DNA of 64,000 nucleotides. It comes from Bacteroidales bacterium. GTDB taxonomy: Bacteria; Bacteroidota; Bacteroidia; Bacteroidales; Muribaculaceae. Under the pieces are notes generated by a model. It made no database searches. It saw nothing but the letters and a program-made list of their open reading frames with translations, and was not told where the DNA came from. Below are positions 25,369 to 34,829 of this stretch, in pieces (the stretch's first letter is position 1; every line of letters begins with the position of its first letter). The stretch spans positions 18,294-82,293 of the forward strand of contig JAAVFG010000015.1 in assembly GCA_014800895.1 (NCBI GenBank), read 5' to 3'. The translations under genes were made by a program, and so were the position numbers.

Positions 25369-26256
25369 TTACTTTACGAGAACTTTAGAAGCTTTGTTGC
25401 CCTTAACTACGATGTAGAGACCGTTCTCGGGGTTAGCTACCTTCACACCCTGGAGGTTAAAGTAAACGGGAGCTACATTGTCGTCAGCCTCAACTGATGC
25501 GATGCCTGACTCATCTGCCCAATCGGGAACTGAAGACTCGTCAGTAGAGAATACTACGTATGCCTCGCCATCAAGGTCAAGGTTGAGGTAGATAGTGCCT
25601 TCAAACTCCTCTTCAAGAGTGATGTTTGCCGGGTTACCACCGTTGTATACCTGAGTCTCAGTGTCAAGCATGATAGCCTCGCCGTCGCTACCGCAGTTTA
25701 CCTGATTCCAAGCGTCATCAGCAAATTTGAAACCGTCGCCGGCTGCGATTGCCTCGGGAACAGTGAGTTTGAATACCTTCTCAGGAACTACAACATCAAA
25801 TTTCCAAGCGTCGTCAGCGTTCCAGCCGTTCATATCGCCACGAACGTAAACTGCGGGGAAAGAGGTATCAATTTCGCCTTTTGCTGTAAGGGTGATTGTA
25901 GAGAGGTCGCCTGCTACAGTTACAGTATAGTCACCTGTACCGGGAGCTGCGATATTGTCAGCGTAACCGGGCTCAAGAGCAACTGCTACGCCAGCCTCTT
26001 TACCATAGTCACAACCGTAAACGCCTGCGTTGAATTCATCCCAGGTTCCCATTGCAGTAGAGATCTTGATCTGAGTAAGACCCTCGAGCTCAAGAGTATA
26101 TTCCTTTCCATCCCAGTTGAATTCTGCGGGAGTTTCAGGAGCCCAAGCGGGATCGAAAGCGGGACCTGCACCTGTTGCATAGAGGGGAGCACCATTCTGT
26201 GCGTTAGCTGCGAGAGCGCAAAGGGCTGCAGCTGCGAAAGCGTAAAATTTCTTCAT
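25369..26256 (-). CDS. Secreted SusE/F-like glycan-binding protein
   Basis: 295 residues from MKKFYAFAAAALCALAANA (ATG at 26256), a clear signal peptide; the frame extends 34 codons upstream but that would bury the signal. A central PAVYVRGDMNGWNADDAWKF resembles the starch-binding domains of SusE/SusF, with several aromatic residues. The end, VYFNLQGVKVANPENGLYIV...KASKVLVK, looks like the short C-terminal tail of many secreted Bacteroidales proteins. It is the last gene of the Sus-like locus but has its own promoter (26388-26418). Role inferred: glycan binding at the cell surface. Confidence 0.75.
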   Translation of the reverse strand: MKKFYAFAAAALCALAANAQNGAPLYATGAGPAFDPAWAPETPAEFNWDGKEYTLELEGLTQIKISTAMGTWDEFNAGVYGCDYGKEAGVAVALEPGYADNIAAPGTGDYTVTVAGDLSTITLTAKGEIDTSFPAVYVRGDMNGWNADDAWKFDVVVPEKVFKLTVPEAIAAGDGFKFADDAWNQVNCGSDGEAIMLDTETQVYNGGNPANITLEEEFEGTIYLNLDLDGEAYVVFSTDESSVPDWADESGIASVEADDNVAPVYFNLQGVKVANPENGLYIVVKGNKASKVLVK

Positions 26257-26387
26257 TAGAAATAGTTTTTTATAAGTTAAAATTTGATTTGATAATTTTC
26301 TGATTCTTGATACTCGCCTCAGGTTAGTTTCTCCTGTAGATCTATTGAAGAGTCTCATGGTGAATTTTCAAAGGCGGGTTAACGTGA

Positions 26388-26418
26388 CAAAGTTATATAT
26401 ATTTTTTAAAATTTCAAA
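26388..26418 (-). promoter_or_regulatory. Promoter of the secreted SusE/F-like gene
   Basis: On the minus strand TTTG (26418-26415), 19-bp spacer, TAACTTTG (26395-26388), an excellent match to the Bacteroidetes consensus. It gives a leader of roughly 125 nt before the ATG at 26256. Confidence 0.65.
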
Positions 26419-26503
26419 AAAATTACGATATATTTTTGAAAAATAAATGGTGAACCGCTTTAATCGCGATTTTGGGAATTTTTTTCAGAAGAACGGGAAT
26501 CAG

Positions 26504-26658
26504 CGGTGCACTGGGGGCGGGAGCCTCCCGGCTTCCGCAATTAATCCACGGACTCGATGTCTGTGGATTAATTAATACCAATATCGTTTAAATTTTTACG
26601 GGCATTGAGCCCATAAAAATTTAGCGGAAGCCGGGAGGCTCCCGCCCCCAGTGCGCCG
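26504..26658. repeat. 155-bp palindromic element with two inner hairpins
   Basis: Outer arms 26508-26538 and 26624-26654 are perfectly complementary over 31 bp, and extend to 35 bp with one T-G. Inside are two further hairpins: 26539-26573 (17-bp stem, loop TCGAT) and 26590-26621 (14-bp stem with one C-A mismatch, loop ATTGA). The whole can fold as a three-way junction in DNA or RNA. No coding sequence. It may be a MITE or a structured RNA. Confidence 0.85.
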
Positions 26659-26704
26659 ATATCTCCCGCCGACATTTTTCAAACTCGGGATTATGTAAAT
26701 AAAA

Positions 26705-26735
26705 AAATCCCTGAGCCACGTCGGCTCAGGGATTT
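26705..26735. terminator. Bidirectional terminator after the first SusE-like gene
   Basis: AAATCCCTGAGCC and GGCTCAGGGATTT form a perfect 13-bp stem (26705-26717, 26723-26735) with a 5-nt loop, flanked by A-rich and T-rich runs. It lies 20 bp beyond the stop of the SusE/F-type lipoprotein on the minus strand. Confidence 0.8.
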
Positions 26736-26754
26736 TCAATCTCTATATCTTAAT

Positions 26755-28254
26755 TTACTTCTTAGTAAGAGTAAGAACGTAGGGGAATGATGAGAAGTCG
26801 AGCTTCACATCGTATTTGCCTGCAGGTGCGCTGCCATCGTTGTTGAGGTTGTCGCCACCATCCTGCTTGTTGACGTTGTAAACTACGGCACCTGAATCCT
26901 GAGATACTGACTTGCCGGAGAAGCTTACATCCCAGCTCTTGTTGGCTGCGATCTTGAACTCTCCATCGATGTTCACGTCAGTTGCTGTCCAAGTCTTGAA
27001 GTCCTTAGAGGGAGTGAGGTCTACAGAAGTGTCGTGGCTCCAGCCGTTACCGTTACCGATTACCGCAAGGTTCTCGATACCATACATTTCGTATGTGAGG
27101 TTGGGGAGATTTGCAGATACCCAGTAGAGGTGATTACCCTTGAGCGGAGTTCTGATCTGAGATGCTGAGGGATCTGTAGAGAGAAGACCGTTCATTGTAT
27201 AGCCATCCTCGCCATATTCAGGTTCTGCCTCGTCGCTCTGACGGAAGAGAGGCTCAGCCTTCTTATCAGTTGTAGCTCCAAGGAACCACTGGTTGTTGAT
27301 AGCGCAGACACCTGAGTAAGTGATGTAATCATTAGTGTAGAGAAGCATCATGTTCTCAGGCTTGAGCGAACCGCTGTAAGGATAGAGCACGTCAAATGCG
27401 TAGCTGAGCGTGAGAGCTTCAGTCTCTACATTGACAGTTACAAGCACATCGCCGGTGATAGAGATGTGACCTGCGCCGTAGCCTTCACCGATCTTACCAT
27501 CCATGCCGCTTTCGCCCATGTTGACGCCGAGGAGGAGCGAAGCATCCTGAACAGCCATTGCAGAAGCGGGAGCGATCATGATGTCGCAACCGTCGGGAGC
27601 GGGAGAATCAATCTTGACAGAGAATACGGGAGAATCGTAAACGTTGGCGTCAGCGCCACCATTATTGTTCATGTGGAAAGCACCGTTCCAGTCGGGAGTG
27701 CCATCAGCAACCTTCACCAAGTAGTAAGACTGCTCCATGAATTTCTCGGGATCGGGAGTGGTGACGTTGAGCACCTCAGTGAGATAGTTGTAATTCTCGC
27801 CGCCGAGACGTAAACGAGTGTCGCCCTTAACGGCATAAGCGATAAGGCGAGCATTTACATCGTATGCGCCGGGAGCCTTGGAGATCGCAGAGCGTATAGC
27901 GCCGTTAAGGATGTCGGGATTGACAGTTACAGCGTCGCCGTCGATAGCAGTGGCGATAGTAGTTGCATTGTCAAACTCCGCGCCCTTAGCCACCTGCAAA
28001 TCGAAAGCGAGGTCGTAACCTTCGGGGAAGTTCTGGAGAGTAGTGATGTTTGCTACTGTGATCTGCTGGTTAGCCTCATTGGCGGCAGCGATACTGATAG
28101 CATCCGATACCGGAGCGAGCGCCAAGTCGGAAGTCTCGAAATATGCAGCCGGATCGGTATTGGTCTGACCCGGAGGATTGGGAAGATCAAAGTTATCGCA
28201 GGAAGCCATAACCATGGTCAGAGCCAAAGCTGAAAATATATTGATTTTTTTCAT
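26755..28254 (-). CDS. SusE/SusF-type outer-membrane lipoprotein
   Basis: 499 residues. Lipoprotein signal FSALALTMVMASC with acylation Cys at residue 19. An Ig-like N-terminal SusE domain is followed by repeated modules of about 100 residues. The last two modules (LAVIGNGNGWSHDTSVDLTP and VNKQDGGDNLNNDGSAPAGK) resemble the starch-binding units of SusE and SusF. Such proteins sit on the outer surface and hold oligosaccharide for import by the SusC/SusD pair. It follows the other SusE-type gene by 67 bp, across a strong hairpin (28276-28315). Confidence 0.8.
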   Translation of the reverse strand: MKKINIFSALALTMVMASCDNFDLPNPPGQTNTDPAAYFETSDLALAPVSDAISIAAANEANQQITVANITTLQNFPEGYDLAFDLQVAKGAEFDNATTIATAIDGDAVTVNPDILNGAIRSAISKAPGAYDVNARLIAYAVKGDTRLRLGGENYNYLTEVLNVTTPDPEKFMEQSYYLVKVADGTPDWNGAFHMNNNGGADANVYDSPVFSVKIDSPAPDGCDIMIAPASAMAVQDASLLLGVNMGESGMDGKIGEGYGAGHISITGDVLVTVNVETEALTLSYAFDVLYPYSGSLKPENMMLLYTNDYITYSGVCAINNQWFLGATTDKKAEPLFRQSDEAEPEYGEDGYTMNGLLSTDPSASQIRTPLKGNHLYWVSANLPNLTYEMYGIENLAVIGNGNGWSHDTSVDLTPSKDFKTWTATDVNIDGEFKIAANKSWDVSFSGKSVSQDSGAVVYNVNKQDGGDNLNNDGSAPAGKYDVKLDFSSFPYVLTLTKK

Positions 28255-28275
28255 TTTGTTATTTTTTGAATTGTC

Positions 28276-28315
28276 ATCATCATCGCGACGTCATCGTTTA
28301 CGTCGCGATGATGAT
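28276..28315. promoter_or_regulatory. Intercistronic hairpin in the Sus-like operon
   Basis: A perfect 16-bp stem: 28276-28291 with 28300-28315 around an 8-nt loop. It sits between two SusE-type genes without a T-run on the minus strand, so it may stabilise upstream mRNA or partly attenuate transcription. Confidence 0.6.
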
Positions 28316-28321
28316 AGATTA

Positions 28322-29329
28322 TCAATTAAATTCGGGATCGCGACCTACGAATGAAACTTCGTGAACGCCTTCCTTAACGAAGATCTTATTGTTAACCTGG
28401 TCAACAACGATAGTGACAGGCTTCTTCTCAGTGATGAGTACACCCCAGTTACCGAGACCCTGCGGAACGATATCGCCGCTGAATCCTGCCTCCCACTTGT
28501 CGGTGATAGGCTCGCAGTAGAAGTCAGCCTCGTTAGAACCGAGAGAAGCGTCAGTAGTCCAGCCGAGAAGCTCGGTGAAGAAGCGGAACTGAGCGCAGTC
28601 ATCAGGAGTAGTGCCGCCTTCGATTGCAGAAGCCTTCGGAGTGAGGTTGAATGCGCCTACATAGAGTTTCTCGCCGATCATGTCGTCGGGCTCATAGAGA
28701 GCGAAGTTAGCCTTATATGTATCAAGGTTGGAAGCGCTCGGAGCCAAGAAGCCGTTTGCAATGCCTGTCTCGATATTCTCAACGTCACCGCAGATATAGA
28801 TCCAAGCCGGAAGTTTCTCCGCATAGTTGATCATCACCTTGTCGTAAGAAACAGTGTTCTGGCTGATGATCTTTGAGCTCTCGATACCGGGAATCTCGCA
28901 GACAGCCTTGAAGTAGCATTTGAACTCCTGATCGTAAAGACCGCGTGCGTCGAAGTCAGCTGCGTTCTCCACGTTGAGGAGCTGGTTGATAGCCACGCCG
29001 AGCTCATAAGTCTTGATAGCCATCTGAGCAGAAGTGGGCGTGAGGTTGGGGAGGGCTTTCCATTCCTCGATCGGAGCATCCGGATTGAGAGAAACGAGAG
29101 CTGAATAGTTACAGATAGCTGAGTATCCGTAGTCGGGCTGAGAGCAGAAGAGGTTGAAAGTCTCCTTGTCAGTCATATCCGACTTAGTGCGGAAAGCCTG
29201 GTTCTTGAGCGCAGGCTCATTCACTGTAAAGGTAGTAGGCTCATGGTATTTGGGATCATCCTCCTGTTTGCAGGAAGAGAAGCCGAAGACCATGGCAGCC
29301 ATAGCCAATATTATTGATAGTTTTTTCAT
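28322..29329 (-). CDS. SusE-domain outer-membrane lipoprotein
   Basis: 335 residues with lipoprotein signal (LAMAAMVFGFSSC, Cys at 20). The beginning, EPTTFTVNEPALKNQAFRTK, is the typical start of SusE outer-membrane domains, and ALVSLNPDAPIEEWKALPN fits the first Ig-like fold. It is placed between the SusD gene and the larger SusE/F-type gene. Likely surface-exposed glycan-binding partner of the SusC/D transporter. The ligand cannot be named from the sequence. Confidence 0.8.
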   Translation of the reverse strand: MKKLSIILAMAAMVFGFSSCKQEDDPKYHEPTTFTVNEPALKNQAFRTKSDMTDKETFNLFCSQPDYGYSAICNYSALVSLNPDAPIEEWKALPNLTPTSAQMAIKTYELGVAINQLLNVENAADFDARGLYDQEFKCYFKAVCEIPGIESSKIISQNTVSYDKVMINYAEKLPAWIYICGDVENIETGIANGFLAPSASNLDTYKANFALYEPDDMIGEKLYVGAFNLTPKASAIEGGTTPDDCAQFRFFTELLGWTTDASLGSNEADFYCEPITDKWEAGFSGDIVPQGLGNWGVLITEKKPVTIVVDQVNNKIFVKEGVHEVSFVGRDPEFN

Positions 29330-29350
29330 TACTTTTGGAATTGAGTTAGA

Positions 29351-31240
29351 TTAATAACCTGCGGTCTGACGGAAATTTGAAGCAGTCATCACACGAGTCG
29401 GGATGGGGAAACACTTGGTGTATTCGGGAAGGTTTGTACCGGAAGCGACAGCGCCCTTCCATTCCCAAGTATAACCTGTAGTCCAGAGACCCCAGCGGAT
29501 GAGGTCTGTACGACGTACATTCTCCTGATAGAGCTCGCGGCAACGCTCGTTCTGAAGGTCATTCATGCTGAGAGATGCCCAGTGGTGAGAAGTATCGCCG
29601 GGAGCGTCACCATAAGCACGCTCGCGGATATAGTTGACATACTGGAGAGCCTCTGCCTGGCTGCCGCCGCCACCGTTAAGGATAGCCTCTGCAGCTGTAA
29701 GATAGATTTCTGCAAGACGGATAGCAGCGTAGTCACCCTTTGCAGAACCGATGTTTGTCGGAGAAGCAGCCTCATTGATTGTGCCGTCCTCGTTGTAAGC
29801 CCAGTTAGAATATTTCGGGCAGAGGTAGCCGTTATTTCCCCAGTCATCACCTACGAGAGAGATATTCTCTGCAGTGAAGCCGTGAGCTGAAGTCTGCCAG
29901 AGAGATACACGACGGTCTTTAGAAACTGACATCGCAGCGTCGTCCCATTCGAATTTACGAACGAAAGACTTGCGGGCAACCATACACTTCCAGCCGTAAC
30001 CTGCGTTGTACCAATCCTGAGCGATATAGCCTGTAGCATTGGGATCGAAAGAGAAGGCAGTGCCGTTCACGACCTCTGATACAATCTTCTTCCAAGACTC
30101 TTTAGCATCCAGTTTATCGTAAGACTCAACAGCTGCGGCATAATCCTCTGCGTTAGCATAGTAGGTATATACGATATTGCCATCGGCAGTCTCTTCGGTC
30201 TTGTTGTTGAGCTCGGGGTTCTGAGTCGGTTTACCCATAGTCTTCTCAACGCCGTTAGTACCGATCCAGCCTGCCTGAAGGAAGCCGGCGCCGGAGAATG
30301 AAGTAAGGTTGACATTGTCACCAACGATTGACCAGATGATCTCGTTAACCTCGTTGCCGGGGTTACCTACTACGTACTGATCGTTGTTAGCGCCGAAGAT
30401 AGCGTTGTAGCTGCGTACGAGACCGTTGCCATAGTATCCGCCATGACCGAGACGGTCGATGATCTCCTTACAGTTCTTGTAGCAGTTCTGCCAGTCAGCT
30501 GTTCCGGAGAATTCCTTTGCGTTAAGATAGATCTTGGCGAGAACAGACTGCGCCATATCAAGACCTACATAGCCGTAAACGGGTTTCTGGTTGGGGTTTT
30601 CAGCCTTGAAGCCGGCAACAACCTCTTCCATAGCTGCAACGACACGGTTGTAAACCTCAGCGCGGGGGAGCTGCTCGGGCATAGATCCTACAGGCGCGTT
30701 GAAACCGAGGTAAGGCACGTCATTGTAGAAAGAGAGCATGTAGTAATAGCATGCGCCCCAGAGAGCCTTCGCCTGAAGCACGTAGTTAGCGGCGCGCTCA
30801 GAGTTAGAATCATTGAAATATCCGTTCTCTACGTTCTGGATGAACTGGTTGCAGAGAGTGATATTGATGATAAGACGAGAGTAAGCGCCATAGAGACAGC
30901 CCTGGTTAGGGTTGAAGAGACCTCCGTTGTAAGACTCACCATAGTCAGCGGGGTCCCAGAGCCAGCAAGCCTCATCTGTAGGAATCTCCTCGGCGATGAA
31001 CATCGCACGCTGGAAAGCCGCCATACCGCCGTCGAAACCGCCGACGGGAGAGTTACCGTTAGCTCCGTATGTAGAGAAGTTGAGGAAAATATCCGCGAAC
31101 ACGGCATCCATATCGCCGGTCACGTCGGTTTTTTCGCTCGGGTCGCGGGGCTCGCGGTCAAGGTCGCCCACACAAGAGGAGAGACCGAGCGCAGAAGCTG
31201 CGATACCCAAACCTAAAAATATTTTATTGAATGTTTTCAT
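29351..31240 (-). CDS. SusD/RagB family nutrient-binding lipoprotein
   Basis: 629 residues from ATG at 31240 (MKTFNKIFLGLG); a TTG four codons upstream is disfavoured. Signal peptide ends at LSSC (acylated Cys). The fold has the SusD TPR-like helices (ERAANYVLQAKALWGACYYYMLSFYNDVPYLGF) and the conserved C-terminal NDLQNERCRELYQENVRRTDLIRWG. It forms the lid over the SusC barrel that captures oligosaccharides. The start follows the SusC gene by 29 bp on the same strand, the standard SusC-SusD order. Confidence 0.93.
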   Translation of the reverse strand: MKTFNKIFLGLGIAASALGLSSCVGDLDREPRDPSEKTDVTGDMDAVFADIFLNFSTYGANGNSPVGGFDGGMAAFQRAMFIAEEIPTDEACWLWDPADYGESYNGGLFNPNQGCLYGAYSRLIINITLCNQFIQNVENGYFNDSNSERAANYVLQAKALWGACYYYMLSFYNDVPYLGFNAPVGSMPEQLPRAEVYNRVVAAMEEVVAGFKAENPNQKPVYGYVGLDMAQSVLAKIYLNAKEFSGTADWQNCYKNCKEIIDRLGHGGYYGNGLVRSYNAIFGANNDQYVVGNPGNEVNEIIWSIVGDNVNLTSFSGAGFLQAGWIGTNGVEKTMGKPTQNPELNNKTEETADGNIVYTYYANAEDYAAAVESYDKLDAKESWKKIVSEVVNGTAFSFDPNATGYIAQDWYNAGYGWKCMVARKSFVRKFEWDDAAMSVSKDRRVSLWQTSAHGFTAENISLVGDDWGNNGYLCPKYSNWAYNEDGTINEAASPTNIGSAKGDYAAIRLAEIYLTAAEAILNGGGGSQAEALQYVNYIRERAYGDAPGDTSHHWASLSMNDLQNERCRELYQENVRRTDLIRWGLWTTGYTWEWKGAVASGTNLPEYTKCFPIPTRVMTASNFRQTAGY

Positions 31241-31269
31241 ATTGATGTTCAATCTTAGTTAAGTAAAGA

Positions 31270-34200
31270 TTAGAATGTAAACACAAGACCGAGAGAAGTA
31301 GTGATAGGACGGGGATAGGGGTCAGACTGAACGCCGCCGAACTCCTCGGGATCGATACCCTTGAATGTTGTGATTACGAAAGGATTCTGTACTGCAGCGA
31401 AGATGCGGAGCATACCGTTGCCGTTGAAGATATCACGGAAAGTATAACCGAGAGTGATGTTATCGCAACGGAGGAATGATGCATTCTCCACGAAGTAGCT
31501 TGAAAGGGGAAGGAAGTTTGCAGATGAAGGATCTACGAAGAGGGGAGTATCTGCAAGGAGGTTACCGAGCATGTACTGAGCGGCTGATACGTTGTAGACG
31601 CGAGTATTTGAATACTGGAGGTTGTTGTAAACGTAGTTGCCGAGGTTAGCGCGGAGTGAGATACCGAGATCCCAGTTCTTCCAAGAGAAGTTGTTGTTCC
31701 ATGTCAGAGTCACCTTAGGATCTTTAGAGTGGTACATGATGAGGTCCTCATCATTGATCACACCATCCTGGTTCTGGTCAACATACTGACCCTCGAGAGG
31801 ATCACCGTTCTGGTCGTAAACCTGCTCGTAAACACGGAATGTGAATGCGGGCTGACCAACGATGTGCCATGCGAGGTTACCACCTGTACCTGAAGGAAGA
31901 CCGATTGCAGAGATAGCGGAGTCGATACCCTCACCCTGAAGCTTGGTGATCTTATTCTTGTTCCAAGAAACGTTTACGCTTGTGTTCCAAGTGAAGTCGT
32001 CAGTAACAACGGGTTTTGCGCCGACAGTGACCTCGACACCGAGGTTCTCCATGTCACCGATGTTACGGAGCTGGTAGTTGTTGGTGTTTGAAGCGGCAGT
32101 AGGCACGCTTGAGAGAAGGTCGCGGGTCTTGCGGAGATACCAGTCAGCAGCAAGAGTGATGCGGTTGTTGAGGAAGCCCATGTCGATACCGACGTTCCAA
32201 GTAGTTGTAGTCTCCCACTTGAGGTCGGCGTTGTAAGACTGGGGATAGAGAGGATTGATCCATAATCCTGTGCCGGTCGGGTCGAGATACTGGAAACCTA
32301 AAGTAGTAGACTCGGTGTAGATCGGGAGGTAGGGGAAGTAAGCGCCCACTTCCTGCTGACCTGTCTCACCCCATCCGAGACGGAGCTTGAAGTCGTTGAG
32401 CCATCCGCGAGAAGACTCCATGAAGCTCATGTTGTTGATCTTCCAGCCAAGAGCGAGGGCGGGGAAGAGACCCCAGCGGTTGTCCTTGGAGAAACGAGAA
32501 GAACCGTCATCACGAAGAGTGAAAGTCAAGAGGTAAGTATCGTCGAAGATGTAGTTGATACGACCGAAGAAAGATACGAGCTGGTTGATGTTACCCCAGC
32601 GGGTCATAGGAGCGTTCTCGTAAGAGTGACCGATACGGTCGGCAGTAGCGGGGTTCTCTGCGAGAGAAAAGACACCACCGGTGTAAGCCATATCGTAGCC
32701 CATAGTGCTCATGAGAGTCTCGCTGCGACCGTGATAGTCGAAACGCTGCCAGTCGTAACCGAGAGTAACGTCGAGGTTAGACTTGATTGCATCGAAATCT
32801 TTCTTATAGTTGATGAAGAAAGAGAGGTTGGTGTTGCGCTGGAGCTCATACCAGTTGTAGTGAGTGCCGGCACCATCCTTATAGTTGCTTCTCCAAGCCA
32901 TGATTGAGTTCTGAGCCATATCGGTATAAGAAGTATTCTTAGATACCTGATAACCGAGGTTAAGGTTGAAGTGCAACTCGGGGAGCCAGTGGAGAGAATA
33001 GTCGATAGCGAGGTTACCGGTAGAGTTCAAAGTCTTACCGATAGACTTCTGATCCATGAGAAGCTGGAGGGGGTTCTCAGAAGCGTTCTCCTCAGGGTTA
33101 CCTGTAGTCTGGAGAATATTGAAGAAGCCGTTGTAAGCCATCGGCATCTCATCAGAGAGCATAGAATAGTTTTTATAAACGGGGTAAACAGGAGCCATAC
33201 CGACAGCATTGCCGACAACGCCTGCAGCATTACCTGTGCGTACCCAAGAACCCTGAGCGTTCAAAGAAACAGAGAGGTGATCCTGGAGGAATTTGGGGTT
33301 AAGGTTGAAGCCTACGGTAGCACGCTGCATAGAAGAGGTCTTCACGATACCCTGGTTGTCAGTATAAGAAGCATTGACGCGATAGGGGAGGAAACCTGCA
33401 GAACCGCCGACGCTCAAAGAGTAGTCATGAGAGAAAGCAGTGCGGAGCACCTCTTTCTGCCAGTCAGTGTCGTAGAGGTTATAAGCAGTGCCGCGCTCAA
33501 CGCCGAGCTCGGGATTAACGGGGTTAGCGTAGAGCATATCCTTCGCGCGGTCGTTACCATACTGCTCGAGGAGGTTGACATACTCGGCAGCCTTCATCAT
33601 CTTGAGGGTCTTGCGGGCAGTGTTAACATGGAAGTTAGCAGCGAAGTTGACCTGAGGACGACCGCTCTTACCTTTCTTGGTAGTAATGATGATGACACCG
33701 TTAGATGCACGTGAACCGTAGATAGCGGTAGCGGACGCATCCTTAAGGATAGTCATAGATTCGATGTTCTGGGGGTTGAGCATTGTGAGGGCGTTAGTAC
33801 CGCCGGCGTTGCTCTGGTTGCTCTGGGGCACACCGTCGATGACGATCAACGGGTCGTTGGAAGCAGAAAGAGATGAACCACCACGGATACGGATAGAAGC
33901 GTTACCTGTAGGGTCACCACCGGAAGTAGTCACGACTACACCAGGAGAAGCACCTACGAGGAGGTCCTGAGCCGAAGTAGAGATACCGGCGTCGACATCG
34001 TCGGGAGTGACGATAGCCACCGAACCGGTAGCATCGGATTTCTTAACCGAACCATAACCGATAACGACAGTCTCGGCGAGCATGGTAGAGTTCTCTTTCA
34101 TCACGATGTTAAGTTGAGTTTTTCCGTTAACGGGGACCTCCATGGGGTCGTAGCCAACGTAAGAGACCACCAAAGTCGCGTTAGGAGCGACAGTGATGGT

Positions 34201-34401
34201 GAAGTTACCGTCAAGGTCGGCTGACGTACCGTTAGAGGTACCTTTTTCCATGATGGAGGCACCGATTAGGTCTTCGCCTTGCTCATCAGCCACGTGACCG
34301 TGGACCGTGATCTTCTGTGCGAAGCCTGGAAGCGCGAGCACCAAGAGAGCTATCATGGTGACCCATAACTTCCGATTCAGCTGAAAACAGATGTTCTTCA
34401 T
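31270..34401 (-). CDS. SusC/RagA family TonB-linked outer-membrane transporter
   Basis: 1043 residues. Signal peptide (MIALLVLALPGFAQ), a carboxypeptidase-regulatory-like N-terminal domain (about 30-110, with ADLDGNFTITVAPNATLVVSYVGYDPMEV), the plug beginning ETVVIGYGSVKKSDATGSVAIV with GGSSLSASNDPLIVIDGVPQ, then a 22-strand beta-barrel ending in ITTSLGLVFTF, an aromatic C-terminus. It imports oligosaccharides captured by SusD using TonB energy. It is the first gene of the locus and has a long upstream leader. No regulator or glycoside hydrolase is beside it. Confidence 0.95.
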   Translation of the reverse strand: MKNICFQLNRKLWVTMIALLVLALPGFAQKITVHGHVADEQGEDLIGASIMEKGTSNGTSADLDGNFTITVAPNATLVVSYVGYDPMEVPVNGKTQLNIVMKENSTMLAETVVIGYGSVKKSDATGSVAIVTPDDVDAGISTSAQDLLVGASPGVVVTTSGGDPTGNASIRIRGGSSLSASNDPLIVIDGVPQSNQSNAGGTNALTMLNPQNIESMTILKDASATAIYGSRASNGVIIITTKKGKSGRPQVNFAANFHVNTARKTLKMMKAAEYVNLLEQYGNDRAKDMLYANPVNPELGVERGTAYNLYDTDWQKEVLRTAFSHDYSLSVGGSAGFLPYRVNASYTDNQGIVKTSSMQRATVGFNLNPKFLQDHLSVSLNAQGSWVRTGNAAGVVGNAVGMAPVYPVYKNYSMLSDEMPMAYNGFFNILQTTGNPEENASENPLQLLMDQKSIGKTLNSTGNLAIDYSLHWLPELHFNLNLGYQVSKNTSYTDMAQNSIMAWRSNYKDGAGTHYNWYELQRNTNLSFFINYKKDFDAIKSNLDVTLGYDWQRFDYHGRSETLMSTMGYDMAYTGGVFSLAENPATADRIGHSYENAPMTRWGNINQLVSFFGRINYIFDDTYLLTFTLRDDGSSRFSKDNRWGLFPALALGWKINNMSFMESSRGWLNDFKLRLGWGETGQQEVGAYFPYLPIYTESTTLGFQYLDPTGTGLWINPLYPQSYNADLKWETTTTWNVGIDMGFLNNRITLAADWYLRKTRDLLSSVPTAASNTNNYQLRNIGDMENLGVEVTVGAKPVVTDDFTWNTSVNVSWNKNKITKLQGEGIDSAISAIGLPSGTGGNLAWHIVGQPAFTFRVYEQVYDQNGDPLEGQYVDQNQDGVINDEDLIMYHSKDPKVTLTWNNNFSWKNWDLGISLRANLGNYVYNNLQYSNTRVYNVSAAQYMLGNLLADTPLFVDPSSANFLPLSSYFVENASFLRCDNITLGYTFRDIFNGNGMLRIFAAVQNPFVITTFKGIDPEEFGGVQSDPYPRPITTSLGLVFTF

Positions 34402-34777
34402 GCAAGAATGAAATTAAGTTAAAAATGTAGATTAGTAAATAATTCTCTCGTGTCTATGGTCGGAGTCAGCTCCCGCTCTTGCGGTGCGGCAGCCTTCTCC
34501 CGGGGGTATAAACACACTGAATGTGCGGATAAAGAATCCGTACCTCGGTGGAAATCGTCCTTATTGTCAGTTTTATGGTGGAACTGAGTCATTACGGTCG
34601 TTTTAAGGTTAAGTTTCTATATTTTGAGCCTATTCAGGTATGTTTTAAATGTTGGTTTGTTTCCCCGTCTCGCGAGGAATGAGGAAAGAGTGAGATTTAG
34701 GTGATTACAAAAATAGGAATAAAAACCGATTTTAAGAAATATATCCTATTCTTTAACATATATTAACCACATCAGCG
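34402..34777 (-). other. Long upstream leader region of the SusC gene
   Basis: No gene was found in this stretch. On the minus strand TATTTTTG (34715-34708) could be a -7 box, giving a leader of about 300 nt, but no good -33 was seen. A GC-rich block at 34460-34510 (minus strand CCCCGGGAGAAGGCTGCCGC) could fold. The remainder is AT-rich. Confidence 0.4.
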
Positions 34778-34805
34778 GGCGGACGCACGTGGGGTACGTC
34801 CCTAC
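34778..34805. repeat. GGACGCACC palindrome copy (SusC/FtsX junction)
   Basis: GGCGGACGCACGTGGGGTAC then GTCCCTAC: the same family as the copies at 15079, 25250 and 39421-39579, placed between the SusC leader and the convergent end of the FtsX-like permease gene. Confidence 0.8.
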
Positions 34806-34829
34806 ATTGACGGCGTATCGGCAGAGCGT

